A stretch of DNA of 40,555 bases from Patescibacteria group bacterium. Lineage in GTDB: Bacteria > Patescibacteriota > Minisyncoccia > Phycocordibacterales > JACZSL01. Position 1 is the first letter of the stretch. Every line of letters begins with the position of its first letter. The notes beneath the pieces are model-generated. The model did not search any database. It had not been told where the DNA came from and saw only the letters and a list, made by a program, of their open reading frames with translations. The DNA is taken from the NCBI GenBank assembly GCA_022561335.1, contig JADFRL010000006.1:1-40555 (forward strand), read 5' to 3'. This document shows positions 10,154 to 18,096 of the stretch, one piece after another. The position numbers and the translations under genes were made by a program.

Positions 10154-10231
10154 AAGTTCTAACTCATCTTAGCTCGTAAAATTGCGGATCGACTATCTAC
10201 CCTACCGAAATTCAGGTAGTTCTGAAACTAA

Positions 10232-10259
10232 AGTATACTGCCTTATATAAAAAATTCAA
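10232..10259 (-). promoter_or_regulatory. Candidate khpA promoter
   Basis: On the minus strand TTGAAT (10254-10259), a 16-bp spacer and TATACT (10232-10237) lie about 78 bp before the khpA start. A small hairpin, CTACC/GGTAG, falls in the predicted leader. Confidence 0.55.
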
Positions 10260-10307
10260 CCCCCACATGAGAGAGCCCACGAGAGGCATATTCACAATAT
10301 ACATTTA

Positions 10308-10850
10308 TTACTGAGCTGTCTTCCTAAAATCCTTCTGACCGTTACCCGAATCAGATTTAGCTCGGGACCCATCTTCTTTATCTTGGTCACCTCCCGACTC
10401 TCCTGACTCAGAAGAAATTTTCTCCTCTGAGTTCTCTGATGAAGTCCCCGTATCTTCCCTGTCGCTTTCAATTGGAGTCGCCTCTGGCTGCCCCTTCGGA
10501 GATCCGTGTTTTAATGTCTCATTATCCTCTGATACTGCTGTTTCCTTGTCTGACTCTTTGGAAGCCACCTGCACAATAGGAGATTTTTTAGGTAAGACAT
10601 TCACTTTCTTTCCGGAGGTAATTTTTTCCTTGATCAAAAGATTGTGCATAGTACCCGTAACCTTTGCACCAACAGACATCCAGTATTTTATACGATCCCC
10701 ATTTAAAACGACACTCTTCTGCCGTGGATTGTATGAGCCAAGCATTTCAATATACTTGCCGCTCTTTGGACCCCTCGTTGAATCAGTAACAACCACCCGA
10801 AAAGAGGGATCGTTGCGTCTCCCGACACGCTGTAATCTTACTTTTAGCAT
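10308..10850 (-). CDS. rpsP: 30S ribosomal protein S16 with acidic C-terminal extension
   Basis: Small-subunit protein of the body of the 30S particle. Residues 1-80 form the S16 domain, opening MLKVRLQRVGRRNDPSFRVV and continuing with GKYIEMLGSYNPR and RIKYWMSVGAKVT. Residues from about 95 to 180 are a Ser/Glu/Asp/Lys-rich, probably disordered tail absent from most S16 proteins (80-90 aa). It is divergent from rnr across a repeat. The minus strand shows TTGACC, 17 bp and TAAGGT ending 6 nt before the ATG, so the transcript could be leaderless. Confidence 0.96.
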   Translation of the reverse strand: MLKVRLQRVGRRNDPSFRVVVTDSTRGPKSGKYIEMLGSYNPRQKSVVLNGDRIKYWMSVGAKVTGTMHNLLIKEKITSGKKVNVLPKKSPIVQVASKESDKETAVSEDNETLKHGSPKGQPEATPIESDREDTGTSSENSEEKISSESGESGGDQDKEDGSRAKSDSGNGQKDFRKTAQ

Positions 10851-10856
10851 TGCACT

Positions 10857-10885
10857 ACCTTACCAGAATTGATGTATGCGGTCAA
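10857..10885 (-). promoter_or_regulatory. Candidate rpsP promoter (leaderless start)
   Basis: TTGACC (10880-10885), a 17-bp spacer and TAAGGT (10857-10862) precede the rpsP ATG by 6 nt. The -35 box is part of the terminal inverted repeat of the neighbouring repeat element, so the element may supply the promoter. Confidence 0.45.
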
Positions 10886-11000
10886 TCCCGTTAGAAGTAG
10901 AAACGGATAGTGTTAAAAAAGAGTTCACTTTTTCATTTTTAATTATATTCCCGCGAGACGAGAAAAGAGTGTCCGTGACTCCTAACGGGGTTGACAAAGG
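10881..11000. repeat. Inverted-repeat element between rpsP and rnr (repeat copy 2)
   Basis: Ends GTCAATCCCGTTAG (10881-10894) and CTAACGGGGTTGAC are inverted repeats with one mismatch. Further inward ACGGATA pairs with TGTCCGT. The inside (about 10905-11000) is homologous to 8745-8822. ATCCCGTTAGAAG also occurs in the rpoB leader (minus strand, near 8397-8409). No protein is evident. Confidence 0.6.
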
Positions 11001-11162
11001 CCTCTCAAGTGTCAGGCCGCCAAGCGGAGAGATTGAACGAACTTGAAGAGCAGGAGTGGTCTCACGAAGCCGAGGAAGGAGCACCAATCATTCAAGAAAG
11101 AAAATATACCCAGTTATGTCCCTCATTTCTGCTATACTTTACATATAACATACGGGAAAAAT

Positions 11163-13115
11163 ATGGCAAAAATGAAAAGTAGAGATACACACACAAAAAG
11201 CAGGCATAATATTCAAGGTATTATTGCGATTACACGGCGTGGTACCGGATACATAAAAAACAGCCTCTACGACAGAGACATTGAAATAGGGAGAGAAAGC
11301 TTAAATACCGCACTCAATGGCGACTTGGTGGATATTATAATTGTCAAAAAAAATGACAAAGGCCGCATTGTTGGAGAAGTAACAACAATTGTTGAACGCT
11401 TTCGCGAGGTATTCGTCGGTGTAATTGAACATGAAAGAGGATTGTGTTTTGTTGTGCCGGACGACAAGCGTATGTACACAAACATCCTGATTCCTGAGAA
11501 AAAAGCTCAACAACTAGAAAGCGGGACAAAGGTTCGGATCAAACTAGCCATATGGAACGATCCTAAAAAAAATCCCGAAGGCGAGATACTCGAAATCCTC
11601 GGACCGAAAGGAGACAACAATGTCGAAATGTCCGCCATTGTATTTGAGCATGGATTTCAAATTTCATTCCCCGAGGCAGTTACGGCAGAGGCAAAAGTCC
11701 TTAAAGAGCAAGGGTCCATCACGGCCCGCGAAATCGAGAAACGGAAAGATTTTCGAGGCGTCGTCACCTTCACCATCGATCCTCATGATGCTAAAGACTT
11801 TGATGACGCCCTCTCCATTGCCAAACTTCCAAGCGGAGACATAGAAGTAGGCATTCATATAGCTGATGTCTCCTATTATGTGCGACCGGCAAGCCCCCTT
11901 GACAAAGAAGCGCAACGTCGGGGCACTTCCGTTTATCTGGTTGATCGCACCATACCGAAGCTTCCCGAGATACTTTCAAACGATCTCTGCAGTCTAATCC
12001 CTAATACTGATCGTCTGACATTTTCTGCGACGTTTGTATTCTCTAAAGATGGATCCGTGAAGAACCGCTGGTTCGGCCGATCAATAATTCATTCGAATAA
12101 ACGATTCACCTATAAAGAAGCTCAAAAAATACTGAATGCTAAAGAGGGAGTGCTTCACGAAGAACTCTCTCTGCTCAATAAGCTTGCAGGCAAACTCAGA
12201 AAGGAACGATTTAAAGGAGGGGCGATCGAATTCGACCATGAAGAAATTGCTTTTGAATTAGATAAGAGAGGAAAACCTCTCAAGATAGTTAAAAAAATAA
12301 GGCAAGATACCAACAAACTTATAGAAGAATTTATGCTTCTTGCCAATCGTGAGGTAACTGAATACATCTATAGGTTATCCAAAAAAAATAATAAAAATGT
12401 CGCTTTTGTCTACCGAGTTCATGATGTCCCTAATCCCGAAAAAATAGAAGAACTTGCCATTTTTCTGCGAGCTATTGGGCATGATTTAAATACAAATGAA
12501 GGCGTCGTATCAGCTTACGATATTAATAAGCTTTTCAAAAAAATTGAAGGCACCCCCGAAGAACAGCTTATTAAAACAGCCACTATTCGTTCCATGGCAA
12601 AAGCTGTATATTCCACAAAAAATATCGGACACTTTGGACTTGCGTTCAAACACTATACCCATTTTACCTCCCCCATCAGGCGCTACCCTGACATTATGGT
12701 GCATCGTATTTTAAAAAAATACCTAGAGGGGGCACAAATAAGTGCGCAGGAATTTGCCGTCTACGAAAAACTCGCTATACAGTCATCACAGCGTGAAATT
12801 AAAGCTGTTGAAGCTGAGCGAGATTCAATTAAATATAAACAGGTCGAGTATATGGAGAGTCGTTTAGGTCAGACATTTGACGGTATCATCAGCGGAGTAA
12901 CCGATTGGGGTATTTATGTTGAGGAAAATGAAACTAAAGCGGAGGGATTAATACGCATCAGCAATTTAGGAGATGACTTTTATACTTTCAACAAGAAAAA
13001 GTATGCTCTCATTGGAGAGCGTACAAAGAAAAAGTTTACATTAGGAGACAAGGTAAAAATCAAACTCACAGGAGCAAATCTCGATGCGAAAACACTCGAC
13101 TTTATGCTTGTTTGA
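11163..13115 (+). CDS. rnr: Ribonuclease R (RNase II family)
   Basis: 3'-5' exoribonuclease that degrades structured RNA; 650 aa from the ATG at 11163 (MAKMKSRDTHTKSRHNIQG). The frame is open 40 codons further upstream, but that stretch (from 11043) is unlike the family. N-terminal cold-shock OB folds (for example RGTGYIKNSLYDRDIEI) come first, then the RNB catalytic domain with TIDPHDAKDFDDALSI, whose aspartates bind Mg, and HYTHFTSPIRRYPDIMVHR. A C-terminal S1 domain follows (GQTFDGIISGVTDWGIYVEE). The basic tail of E. coli RNase R is missing. It is convergent with smc, with a hairpin element filling the gap. Confidence 0.95.
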   Translation: MAKMKSRDTHTKSRHNIQGIIAITRRGTGYIKNSLYDRDIEIGRESLNTALNGDLVDIIIVKKNDKGRIVGEVTTIVERFREVFVGVIEHERGLCFVVPDDKRMYTNILIPEKKAQQLESGTKVRIKLAIWNDPKKNPEGEILEILGPKGDNNVEMSAIVFEHGFQISFPEAVTAEAKVLKEQGSITAREIEKRKDFRGVVTFTIDPHDAKDFDDALSIAKLPSGDIEVGIHIADVSYYVRPASPLDKEAQRRGTSVYLVDRTIPKLPEILSNDLCSLIPNTDRLTFSATFVFSKDGSVKNRWFGRSIIHSNKRFTYKEAQKILNAKEGVLHEELSLLNKLAGKLRKERFKGGAIEFDHEEIAFELDKRGKPLKIVKKIRQDTNKLIEEFMLLANREVTEYIYRLSKKNNKNVAFVYRVHDVPNPEKIEELAIFLRAIGHDLNTNEGVVSAYDINKLFKKIEGTPEEQLIKTATIRSMAKAVYSTKNIGHFGLAFKHYTHFTSPIRRYPDIMVHRILKKYLEGAQISAQEFAVYEKLAIQSSQREIKAVEAERDSIKYKQVEYMESRLGQTFDGIISGVTDWGIYVEENETKAEGLIRISNLGDDFYTFNKKKYALIGERTKKKFTLGDKVKIKLTGANLDAKTLDFMLV

Positions 13116-13127
13116 TGTGACTTCTCT

Positions 13128-13202
13128 ACCCCCACACTAATAAACATGAAGTGGCATGGCGCGTTACCTTTGGTAACATCATGTGTTATTGGTGTGGGGG
13201 GT
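13128..13202. repeat. 75-bp hairpin element, copy A (reverse orientation)
   Basis: Terminal arms ACCCCCACAC-T-AATAA and TTATTGGTGTGGGGGGT are nearly perfect inverted repeats. Inside lie CATGA/TCATG and a small hairpin GTTACC-AAA-GGTAAC (read on the minus strand) followed by GCGCCATGC. The reverse complement aligns almost base for base with 36182-36259. It fills the gap between the convergent rnr and smc stop codons. No T-run follows, so terminator function is uncertain. Confidence 0.75.
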
Positions 13203-15470
13203 CTACTTCGCTGTCTGGACGGCCTCCTCAAGTCTTACTGAGAGGAGTTTTGATACTCCGTCACTCCCCATAGTAATACCATACAGAACACCAGCGCGGC
13301 TCATAGTTTCCCGATTGTGAGTGATGAGAATCAACTGACTGCTTTTAGAAAGATTCTCGATCATATCTCCGTACTTTCTAGAATTAGCCTCGTCAAGCGC
13401 CGCATCAGTTTCATCAAGAATAATAAAGGGAGGTGGATTTACCTGAGACATAGCAAATAATAGTGCTATCGATGTAAGTGCACGCTCTCCGCCTGAGAGC
13501 ATTTCAAGCCCTTTGATGCGCTTGTGCGGTAAATTCACATGCACTTCTATCCCTTCATAGCTCTCTTCGGGGGAAGCCTCCTCCCCTGCCTCAAGTTCTT
13601 CGGAGAGTCTTGCCCGCCGCAGCTCTTTTACCACCGATAGATGTGCAGTACCGCCATCAAAAAGAATTGAGAAAAAATTTTGAAATACAGCATTAATTTT
13701 GCTGATACCCTCCTTAAATTGCACATCTAACTTCTTCTCAAGTTCAGAGATCAACTCTCCAAGAGACTGCGCTGATGCCTTCAAATCTTCAAGCTCACGC
13801 CCTAAAAAATCATCTCGCTCCTTAGCCTCCTTGAACTCGGTCATAGTATCGTCCCCTGTACCTCCCCCAACATCCTCAAGACGAATTTTTATCTTCTCAA
13901 TAGCACGTCTTCGCTCCTCCTGAACCGTACGCGGCTCTTTTACTATAGCGGCACGATCCAGCTTATTGCCTTCTTTATCGACGACGTGATAATCTAGAAA
14001 ATCTATAACGGCTTTCCCCACAAGCACTCTCGCTTCGGTAATTTCTCGCTCAAAGTTCTCCCTTTCTACATGAACTCTTTCCTCCAAAGCTTCGGTCATA
14101 TTAAGCTTGCCGCGCAATTCGCTCTGTTCAGACATAATATGAAACATCTCACGCTCAGCCATTCTACTTTCATCCTTGACGGCTTCTACTTCACGCCTTA
14201 GAGATTCATAAGCCTTCATCAAGTTATCCTCCTCTTTGGCAAGCCTCTCTACATAATCTTCAAGTTCCTCTTTAGTGTTGCTTAGAGTCTCAAGCTCACG
14301 TTTAAAAGAAGACTCCTCGCCACTGCCTGCTGTACGTCTTATTGATAGAAATTGTTTAAGAGTGTCAATAACCAGAGAAAGTGCTGTTTTTACTTTTGAA
14401 ATATCTGTCTGTTTCTGCACTTTTTCAATATCGCTCTTAATATTCCCCACCAATTCCTCAACCTCTTTAAGCGGTACCATTTTATGTACCCCTTGCTTTT
14501 GCTTTTCCGCCTCAAGAATCCTCCTTCGCTCTTCAAAAACTAACTGCCCCTCTATGCGCCCCAACTCACGTGATTTAGCATCCTTTTCTGTACGTACAAT
14601 CCCCAAATCTTCCTCAATTTTTATCACTTCCCGACCTTTTTTATCTCCATGCTCCCCTTGAGAAAGGAGCTCTTTTGTCTCGGCAAGTTTTCTTTCAAGA
14701 TGTATGAGTTTCTTCGCTGGTTCTTTCTTTTCCTGCTCGATGCGGCTCCTTTGATATTTAAGATATTCATCCTCCCGTTTTAGATATTCATTATAAAGCT
14801 CCTTTACCTCATCACGCATAGCAAAGGATTTTTCAATCTTTTTGACTTGCCGTTCAAGAAACATTAAGTGTGGAGAAATCTCCTTGCGCAACGACATGAC
14901 TTGAGCAATGTTTTCCCCTGTTTTAGACAGCTTCCGCTCGCTTTCCTGTTTTTTGTACTGAAAAATCTTGAGGCCGAGTGCGTCTTCAATCATTTCCCGA
15001 CGCTCTCTAATGCCCGCATTCAGTATTCGATCAGACTCTCCCTGAGAGATAATATGGTGCCCTGAAGAGCCGATATTGGCATGGGCGAGAAGTTCAATTA
15101 CATCCTTGAGACGCACTTGACTTCCGTTTATTATGTACTGATTGATACCGTCTCGATGCACCGTCCGTTCGATGACCACTTCATCATAATCAATATCCAA
15201 AAAACGCTTACTGTTGTCAAAGAAAACTTTTACTGAAGCTCGGTTGACTCGAGGTATACTTGGGGAACCATTAAAAATAAGATCCTCCCCACGCCTGCCG
15301 CGCATTGATTTCATTGATTGCTCTCCCAACACAAACCGAAAAGCTTCGGCTATATTTGATTTACCGGATCCGTTGGGCCCCACAATAGCAGAAATAGGTG
15401 ACGTAAATGACAAAACATCCTTTTTCACAAAAGACTTAAAACCGGCAATTTCAATTTTTTTTAGATACAT
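13203..15470 (-). CDS. smc: Short SMC-family chromosome segregation ATPase without a visible hinge
   Basis: SMC ATPase for chromosome organisation, 755 aa against about 1150-1200 in most bacteria. The N-terminal head has Walker A GPNGSGKSN at 31-39. The C-terminal head has the signature LSGGERALTS at 658-667 and Walker B FIILDETDAALDEAN from 682, then the switch ITHNRE. Between the heads lie about 400 residues of predicted coiled coil (many Glu/Lys/Leu heptads). I cannot find the glycine-rich hinge domain that dimerises normal SMC proteins; the middle (about 330-390) is a helical HKMVPLKEVEELVGNIKSDI-type segment. There is no CxxC zinc hook, so it is not Rad50. It is the last gene of the rnhB-rpmF-nusB-rnc series, behind the repeat array. 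Confidence 0.9.
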   Translation of the reverse strand: MYLKKIEIAGFKSFVKKDVLSFTSPISAIVGPNGSGKSNIAEAFRFVLGEQSMKSMRGRRGEDLIFNGSPSIPRVNRASVKVFFDNSKRFLDIDYDEVVIERTVHRDGINQYIINGSQVRLKDVIELLAHANIGSSGHHIISQGESDRILNAGIRERREMIEDALGLKIFQYKKQESERKLSKTGENIAQVMSLRKEISPHLMFLERQVKKIEKSFAMRDEVKELYNEYLKREDEYLKYQRSRIEQEKKEPAKKLIHLERKLAETKELLSQGEHGDKKGREVIKIEEDLGIVRTEKDAKSRELGRIEGQLVFEERRRILEAEKQKQGVHKMVPLKEVEELVGNIKSDIEKVQKQTDISKVKTALSLVIDTLKQFLSIRRTAGSGEESSFKRELETLSNTKEELEDYVERLAKEEDNLMKAYESLRREVEAVKDESRMAEREMFHIMSEQSELRGKLNMTEALEERVHVERENFEREITEARVLVGKAVIDFLDYHVVDKEGNKLDRAAIVKEPRTVQEERRRAIEKIKIRLEDVGGGTGDDTMTEFKEAKERDDFLGRELEDLKASAQSLGELISELEKKLDVQFKEGISKINAVFQNFFSILFDGGTAHLSVVKELRRARLSEELEAGEEASPEESYEGIEVHVNLPHKRIKGLEMLSGGERALTSIALLFAMSQVNPPPFIILDETDAALDEANSRKYGDMIENLSKSSQLILITHNRETMSRAGVLYGITMGSDGVSKLLSVRLEEAVQTAK

Positions 15471-15969
15471 AATGAAAAATCAAAATGCAAGATGCAAAAA
15501 CCAAATAGGATCAATCTTCTCCATATCTGCTACCGCTCATTTGATAAGCTTCTTTTTCATATTTCTCTTTCCTCTAGTCCTGTCATGGGATAAACAACAA
15601 CGCAACGGGACAGCCCGCAAAAGTTCAGGATATAGTCAAAATAAAAGAGGCATCCTCATTTTATCATTTTAGCGAAGTTCTGTCGTAGAGGAAACCTCTT
15701 GTAACTATTTTTCCCGTCAAAGCCAGATTTCCTGTTTGAAATGTCTTACGCAGTCCATTTTTTTCTATGAGAGCGAGGGTTTCTATTTGAAATACCACGG
15801 GCAGTTCCCTTTTCTCGCCAAAGCGAGGGTATTCCATTTTCAAAACCTCGCGCAGGGCAAGCAAGCATGGTTCTCGACTAAGAAGGGATTGCTTAGCCGA
15901 GCGGAGCACAAAATTTGCGCTGGCAAATTTTAATGCGTGTTTTGAAAATGGATATATCTGAGCGACCCT
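15471..15969. other. 499-bp gap between rnc and smc
   Basis: The rnc-proximal 300 bp are the repeat array described separately. The smc-proximal 190 bp hold an A-rich stretch with AATCAAAATGCAAGATGC just before the smc start and no recognisable gene. An 81-codon frame through the array (15664-15909) is considered non-coding. Confidence 0.7.
15671..15952 (-). repeat. Leader-plus-repeat array downstream of rnc
   Basis: Four degenerate units start at 15671, 15721, 15772 and 15822 (period 50-51 bp). On the plus strand each opens with an AGCGAGGG-like motif, carries a variable 14-17-bp segment, and ends in a GGGCAGTTCCCTTTTCTCGC-like part. Variable segments are TATTCCATTTTCAAAA, TTTCTATTTGAAATA, TTTCCTGTTTGAAAT and TTCTGTCGTAGAGGAAA. 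The leader beside the rnc stop contains TTTTGAAAATGG (15940-15951), the exact reverse complement of CCATTTTCAAAA (15834-15845) in the first unit. It also has a hairpin AAAATTTGC/GCAAATTTT (15910-15931). Units far from the leader are more degenerate. Homologous to 24702-24941. Confidence 0.75.
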
Positions 15970-16665
15970 TTACCACCTCTTTGATTGCAGAGCCTTTTCA
16001 GCGGCAGCTTGTTCTGCTTCTTGTTTTGATTGCCCCTCTCCCTCGACTACATGCTCATCATTTAAATAAACAGCGACAACAAAACGTTTATCATGATCAG
16101 GGCCAATCTCTTTAACCGTGCTGTATGTCGGTGTGATACCGGTGCGTTCCTGAGCTTCTTCTTGAAAATGGCTCTTACTATCTTGCCATAGACGCTTCTC
16201 AACAATGGTACCCAAGAGCGACAGTAAATTCTTAGAAATAAATTCAGCAACTTTATCATATCCTTGATCAAGATAAAACGCCCCTATGAGCGCCTCAAAC
16301 GTATCAGCAAGAATATATTGACGTGCTCGACCCTCATCTTTCGATTCCCCTCGTGAAAGCAGTAAGTAATCGTTCATGCCCAGTTTCATTGCCACTGAGG
16401 CGAGCATCGTGGTGTTCACGAGCGCCGAGCGGTATGCCGTAAGCTCTCCTTCTGCCTTGTTTTCAAAATTCTTAAATAAATAGTCAGTGACTACAAGTTC
16501 TAAAACAGCATCTCCTAAAAATTCGAGACGCTCGTTGTGCTCAAGTTTAGCATCCCGATTTTCATTGAGATAAGAACGGTGCGTAAAGGCCTGAACAAGA
16601 AGATTCTTGTTTTCAAAGGTTAATCCATTTTGTTGTTCAAATCTATTAAAATCTTTTTCACCCAT
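15970..16665 (-). CDS. rnc: Ribonuclease III
   Basis: Double-strand-specific endoribonuclease for rRNA and mRNA processing, 231 aa, normal length. The catalytic domain carries the signature HNERLEFLGDAVLELVVTDY and the second metal-binding block LADTFEALIGAFYLDQG. A C-terminal double-stranded-RNA-binding domain follows (HFQEEAQERTGITPTYSTVK, then VEGEGQSKQEAEQAAAEKAL). It starts 17 bp after the nusB-Nudix stop and is likely co-transcribed. Its stop codon is followed at once by the leader of the repeat array, so the rnc mRNA 3' end would carry that structured repeat RNA. Confidence 0.97.
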   Translation of the reverse strand: MGEKDFNRFEQQNGLTFENKNLLVQAFTHRSYLNENRDAKLEHNERLEFLGDAVLELVVTDYLFKNFENKAEGELTAYRSALVNTTMLASVAMKLGMNDYLLLSRGESKDEGRARQYILADTFEALIGAFYLDQGYDKVAEFISKNLLSLLGTIVEKRLWQDSKSHFQEEAQERTGITPTYSTVKEIGPDHDKRFVVAVYLNDEHVVEGEGQSKQEAEQAAAEKALQSKRW

Positions 16666-16682
16666 AAAAGTAAAATCTATTA

Positions 16683-17594
16683 TTATTTAGGAGTTGTATC
16701 CTTCTTAAGTAAGATATTTATTGCTTTGGTAACGATAGGTAAAATATCATTATAAATATTAAGGCCAAGAATATCAACTAACTTAAACCACTTCGCGTCG
16801 TCGAGACCTCCTTTCTTCTCAAGTGTGATATCGACAAACAATGACTCGGCAAGAAAATAGGTTACATGTTTGCGGTATTTTCCTTTTTCAGGGTGTGATG
16901 CAACATATTCATTTTCCCCAAGCCTCTGTTTTATGATAACATCAAGTCCAATTTCTTCTTTGATCTCCCGCACCATTCCATCCTCGGCGCTCTCCCCATC
17001 TTCTAATTTACCTTTCGAGAGTGTCCAATGCCCAAACACATCATGTACGAGTGCCAAATACACTTCTTCTCCATCGCGGGCAAACACCACAGCTCCTCCT
17101 AAGCGTTGTACAAGCATTTCCTCATAAGGAATATCCTTTTTCTTTTTTTTTGGTGAAACATCATCCCTGCCCGGTTCGCCCATCTCTTTATAAACGGCCC
17201 CAAGAACTCCATTTATAAATCGGCCGCTGGACTCTCCCCCATAGGTCTTGGCCAGCTCTATAGCTTCATTAAGAGCAACCTTGGCCGGGACCTCGCTCCT
17301 GTCTGCAAACAAAAGCTCACAGAGCCCTATGCGCAGTATATTTCGGTCTACAATGGAAATTTTGTCTATCGGCCACTCAGGAGCGGCTTTCTCTATAATG
17401 GTGTCTATATCACTTCGTCTCTCAAGAATGCTTGTGATCAGTCTCCTTACAAATGAAAAATCTCCCATACCGGGAGCAAATTCCTTTGCAATACGAACAA
17501 GGATATCTTCAATCTCATCATCGCTTTTCTTAGCGAAGTCCCATTCAAAAAGTGTCTGAAGAACTATAGATCGAGCCAAATGCCTGTTTGCCAT
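16683..17594 (-). CDS. nusB: NusB antitermination factor fused to a Nudix hydrolase
   Basis: One uninterrupted 303-aa frame with two domains. Residues 1-140 are NusB (MANRHLARSIVLQTLFEWDF, ILRIGLCELLFA, KVALNEAIELAKTYGGESSG, FINGVLGAVYK), the RNA-binding partner of NusE in rRNA antitermination. A basic linker with five lysines (149-153) leads to a Nudix domain (about 158-303). It has a perfect Nudix box from G195 to L217 (G-x5-E-x7-REIKEEIGL), so the catalytic glutamates are present. The substrate is unknown. NusB alone is normally about 140 aa, so the Nudix part is a true extension. It sits between rpmF and rnc. Confidence 0.93.
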   Translation of the reverse strand: MANRHLARSIVLQTLFEWDFAKKSDDEIEDILVRIAKEFAPGMGDFSFVRRLITSILERRSDIDTIIEKAAPEWPIDKISIVDRNILRIGLCELLFADRSEVPAKVALNEAIELAKTYGGESSGRFINGVLGAVYKEMGEPGRDDVSPKKKKKDIPYEEMLVQRLGGAVVFARDGEEVYLALVHDVFGHWTLSKGKLEDGESAEDGMVREIKEEIGLDVIIKQRLGENEYVASHPEKGKYRKHVTYFLAESLFVDITLEKKGGLDDAKWFKLVDILGLNIYNDILPIVTKAINILLKKDTTPK

Positions 17595-17647
17595 ATACTA
17601 GACCATAACTACGACTTTTTATCGTAACCGGCTATTTATATTGTACA

Positions 17648-17977
17648 CTATTTTTTGGAAAGATCAGTCGCGTCAAGAGGTCTTTTTGATACTTCCTTCA
17701 AAGTTGTATCCTCCTCTTTCTGTTCGGATTTCTCCTCTCTTCCGGGGGATGCTCCAAGTGCTGCTCTTTTCGCCTTGGCTTTCTTTTCCTTCTTCTCGAT
17801 TTGGGCAGCCATATCAATAATGGTGCGGCCGCGATACTTACCACAGTTATTGCAAATATGATGACGTATATGCATTTCACCGCAGTCGGCACACGTTGAA
17901 AGACGTGGGGCAATGAGGCCGTGATGTGAACGTCTGTTGCCAGTATGGCTTCTTGTAGCACGCATTCTAACCGTCAT
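17648..17977 (-). CDS. rpmF: 50S ribosomal protein L32 with C-terminal extension
   Basis: Large-subunit protein, 109 aa; residues 1-55 are L32 and the rest is a Lys/Glu-rich tail absent from ordinary L32 (about 57 aa). MRATRSHTGNRRSHHGLIAP is the family N-terminus, and a zinc ribbon is formed by CADC and CNNC. The sequence AGGA lies 8 nt before the ATG, one of few clear Shine-Dalgarno sites here. It precedes nusB-Nudix on the same strand. Confidence 0.95.
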   Translation of the reverse strand: MTVRMRATRSHTGNRRSHHGLIAPRLSTCADCGEMHIRHHICNNCGKYRGRTIIDMAAQIEKKEKKAKAKRAALGASPGREEKSEQKEEDTTLKEVSKRPLDATDLSKK

Positions 17978-18029
17978 GAGTCAATCCTACGTACTTTCTT
18001 GGGAATAGCAAGGGTCATACATAGTAGAA

Positions 18030-18048
18030 GCGGATGCTGTGCATCCGC
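18030..18048 (-). terminator. Hairpin between the Cys-rich ORF and rpmF
   Basis: Perfect 8-bp stem GCGGATGC/GCATCCGC with a 3-nt loop. On the minus strand only TTCT follows, so it is a weak intrinsic terminator at best. Confidence 0.4.
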
Positions 18049-18096
18049 CCCCCCTGTTCAAATGATGTAATACCCGTTGGCGTAGTTTTTAAGTTG

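Larger units (their letters stand above)
10851..11162. other. 312-bp divergent intergenic region
   Basis: It holds the rpsP promoter, the inverted-repeat element and, from about 11000 to 11130, sequence with open frames on both strands but no recognisable protein. TATACT and TATAAC occur just before the rnr start, with no good -35. Confidence 0.6.

Noticed and set aside
10991-11182. 63-codon ORF before rnr (ERLNELEEQEWSHEAEEGAP)
   Set aside because: It overlaps the repeat and the rnr start, has no ribosome-binding site, and its composition comes from repeat sequence.
15664-15909. 81-codon ORF through the rnc-linked array (repeated FQIETLAL-like words)
   Set aside because: The same frame is interrupted by stops in the gyrB-linked array and the signal is better explained by DNA or RNA repeats. 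Not called as protein.
15671-15952. CRISPR array
   Set aside because: The repeats are degenerate, the variable segments are only 14-17 bp and related to one another, and no cas gene is present.
16683-17594. Two separate genes (nusB and a Nudix gene)
   Set aside because: There is no stop codon between the domains, and no start or ribosome-binding site is evident in the lysine-rich linker.
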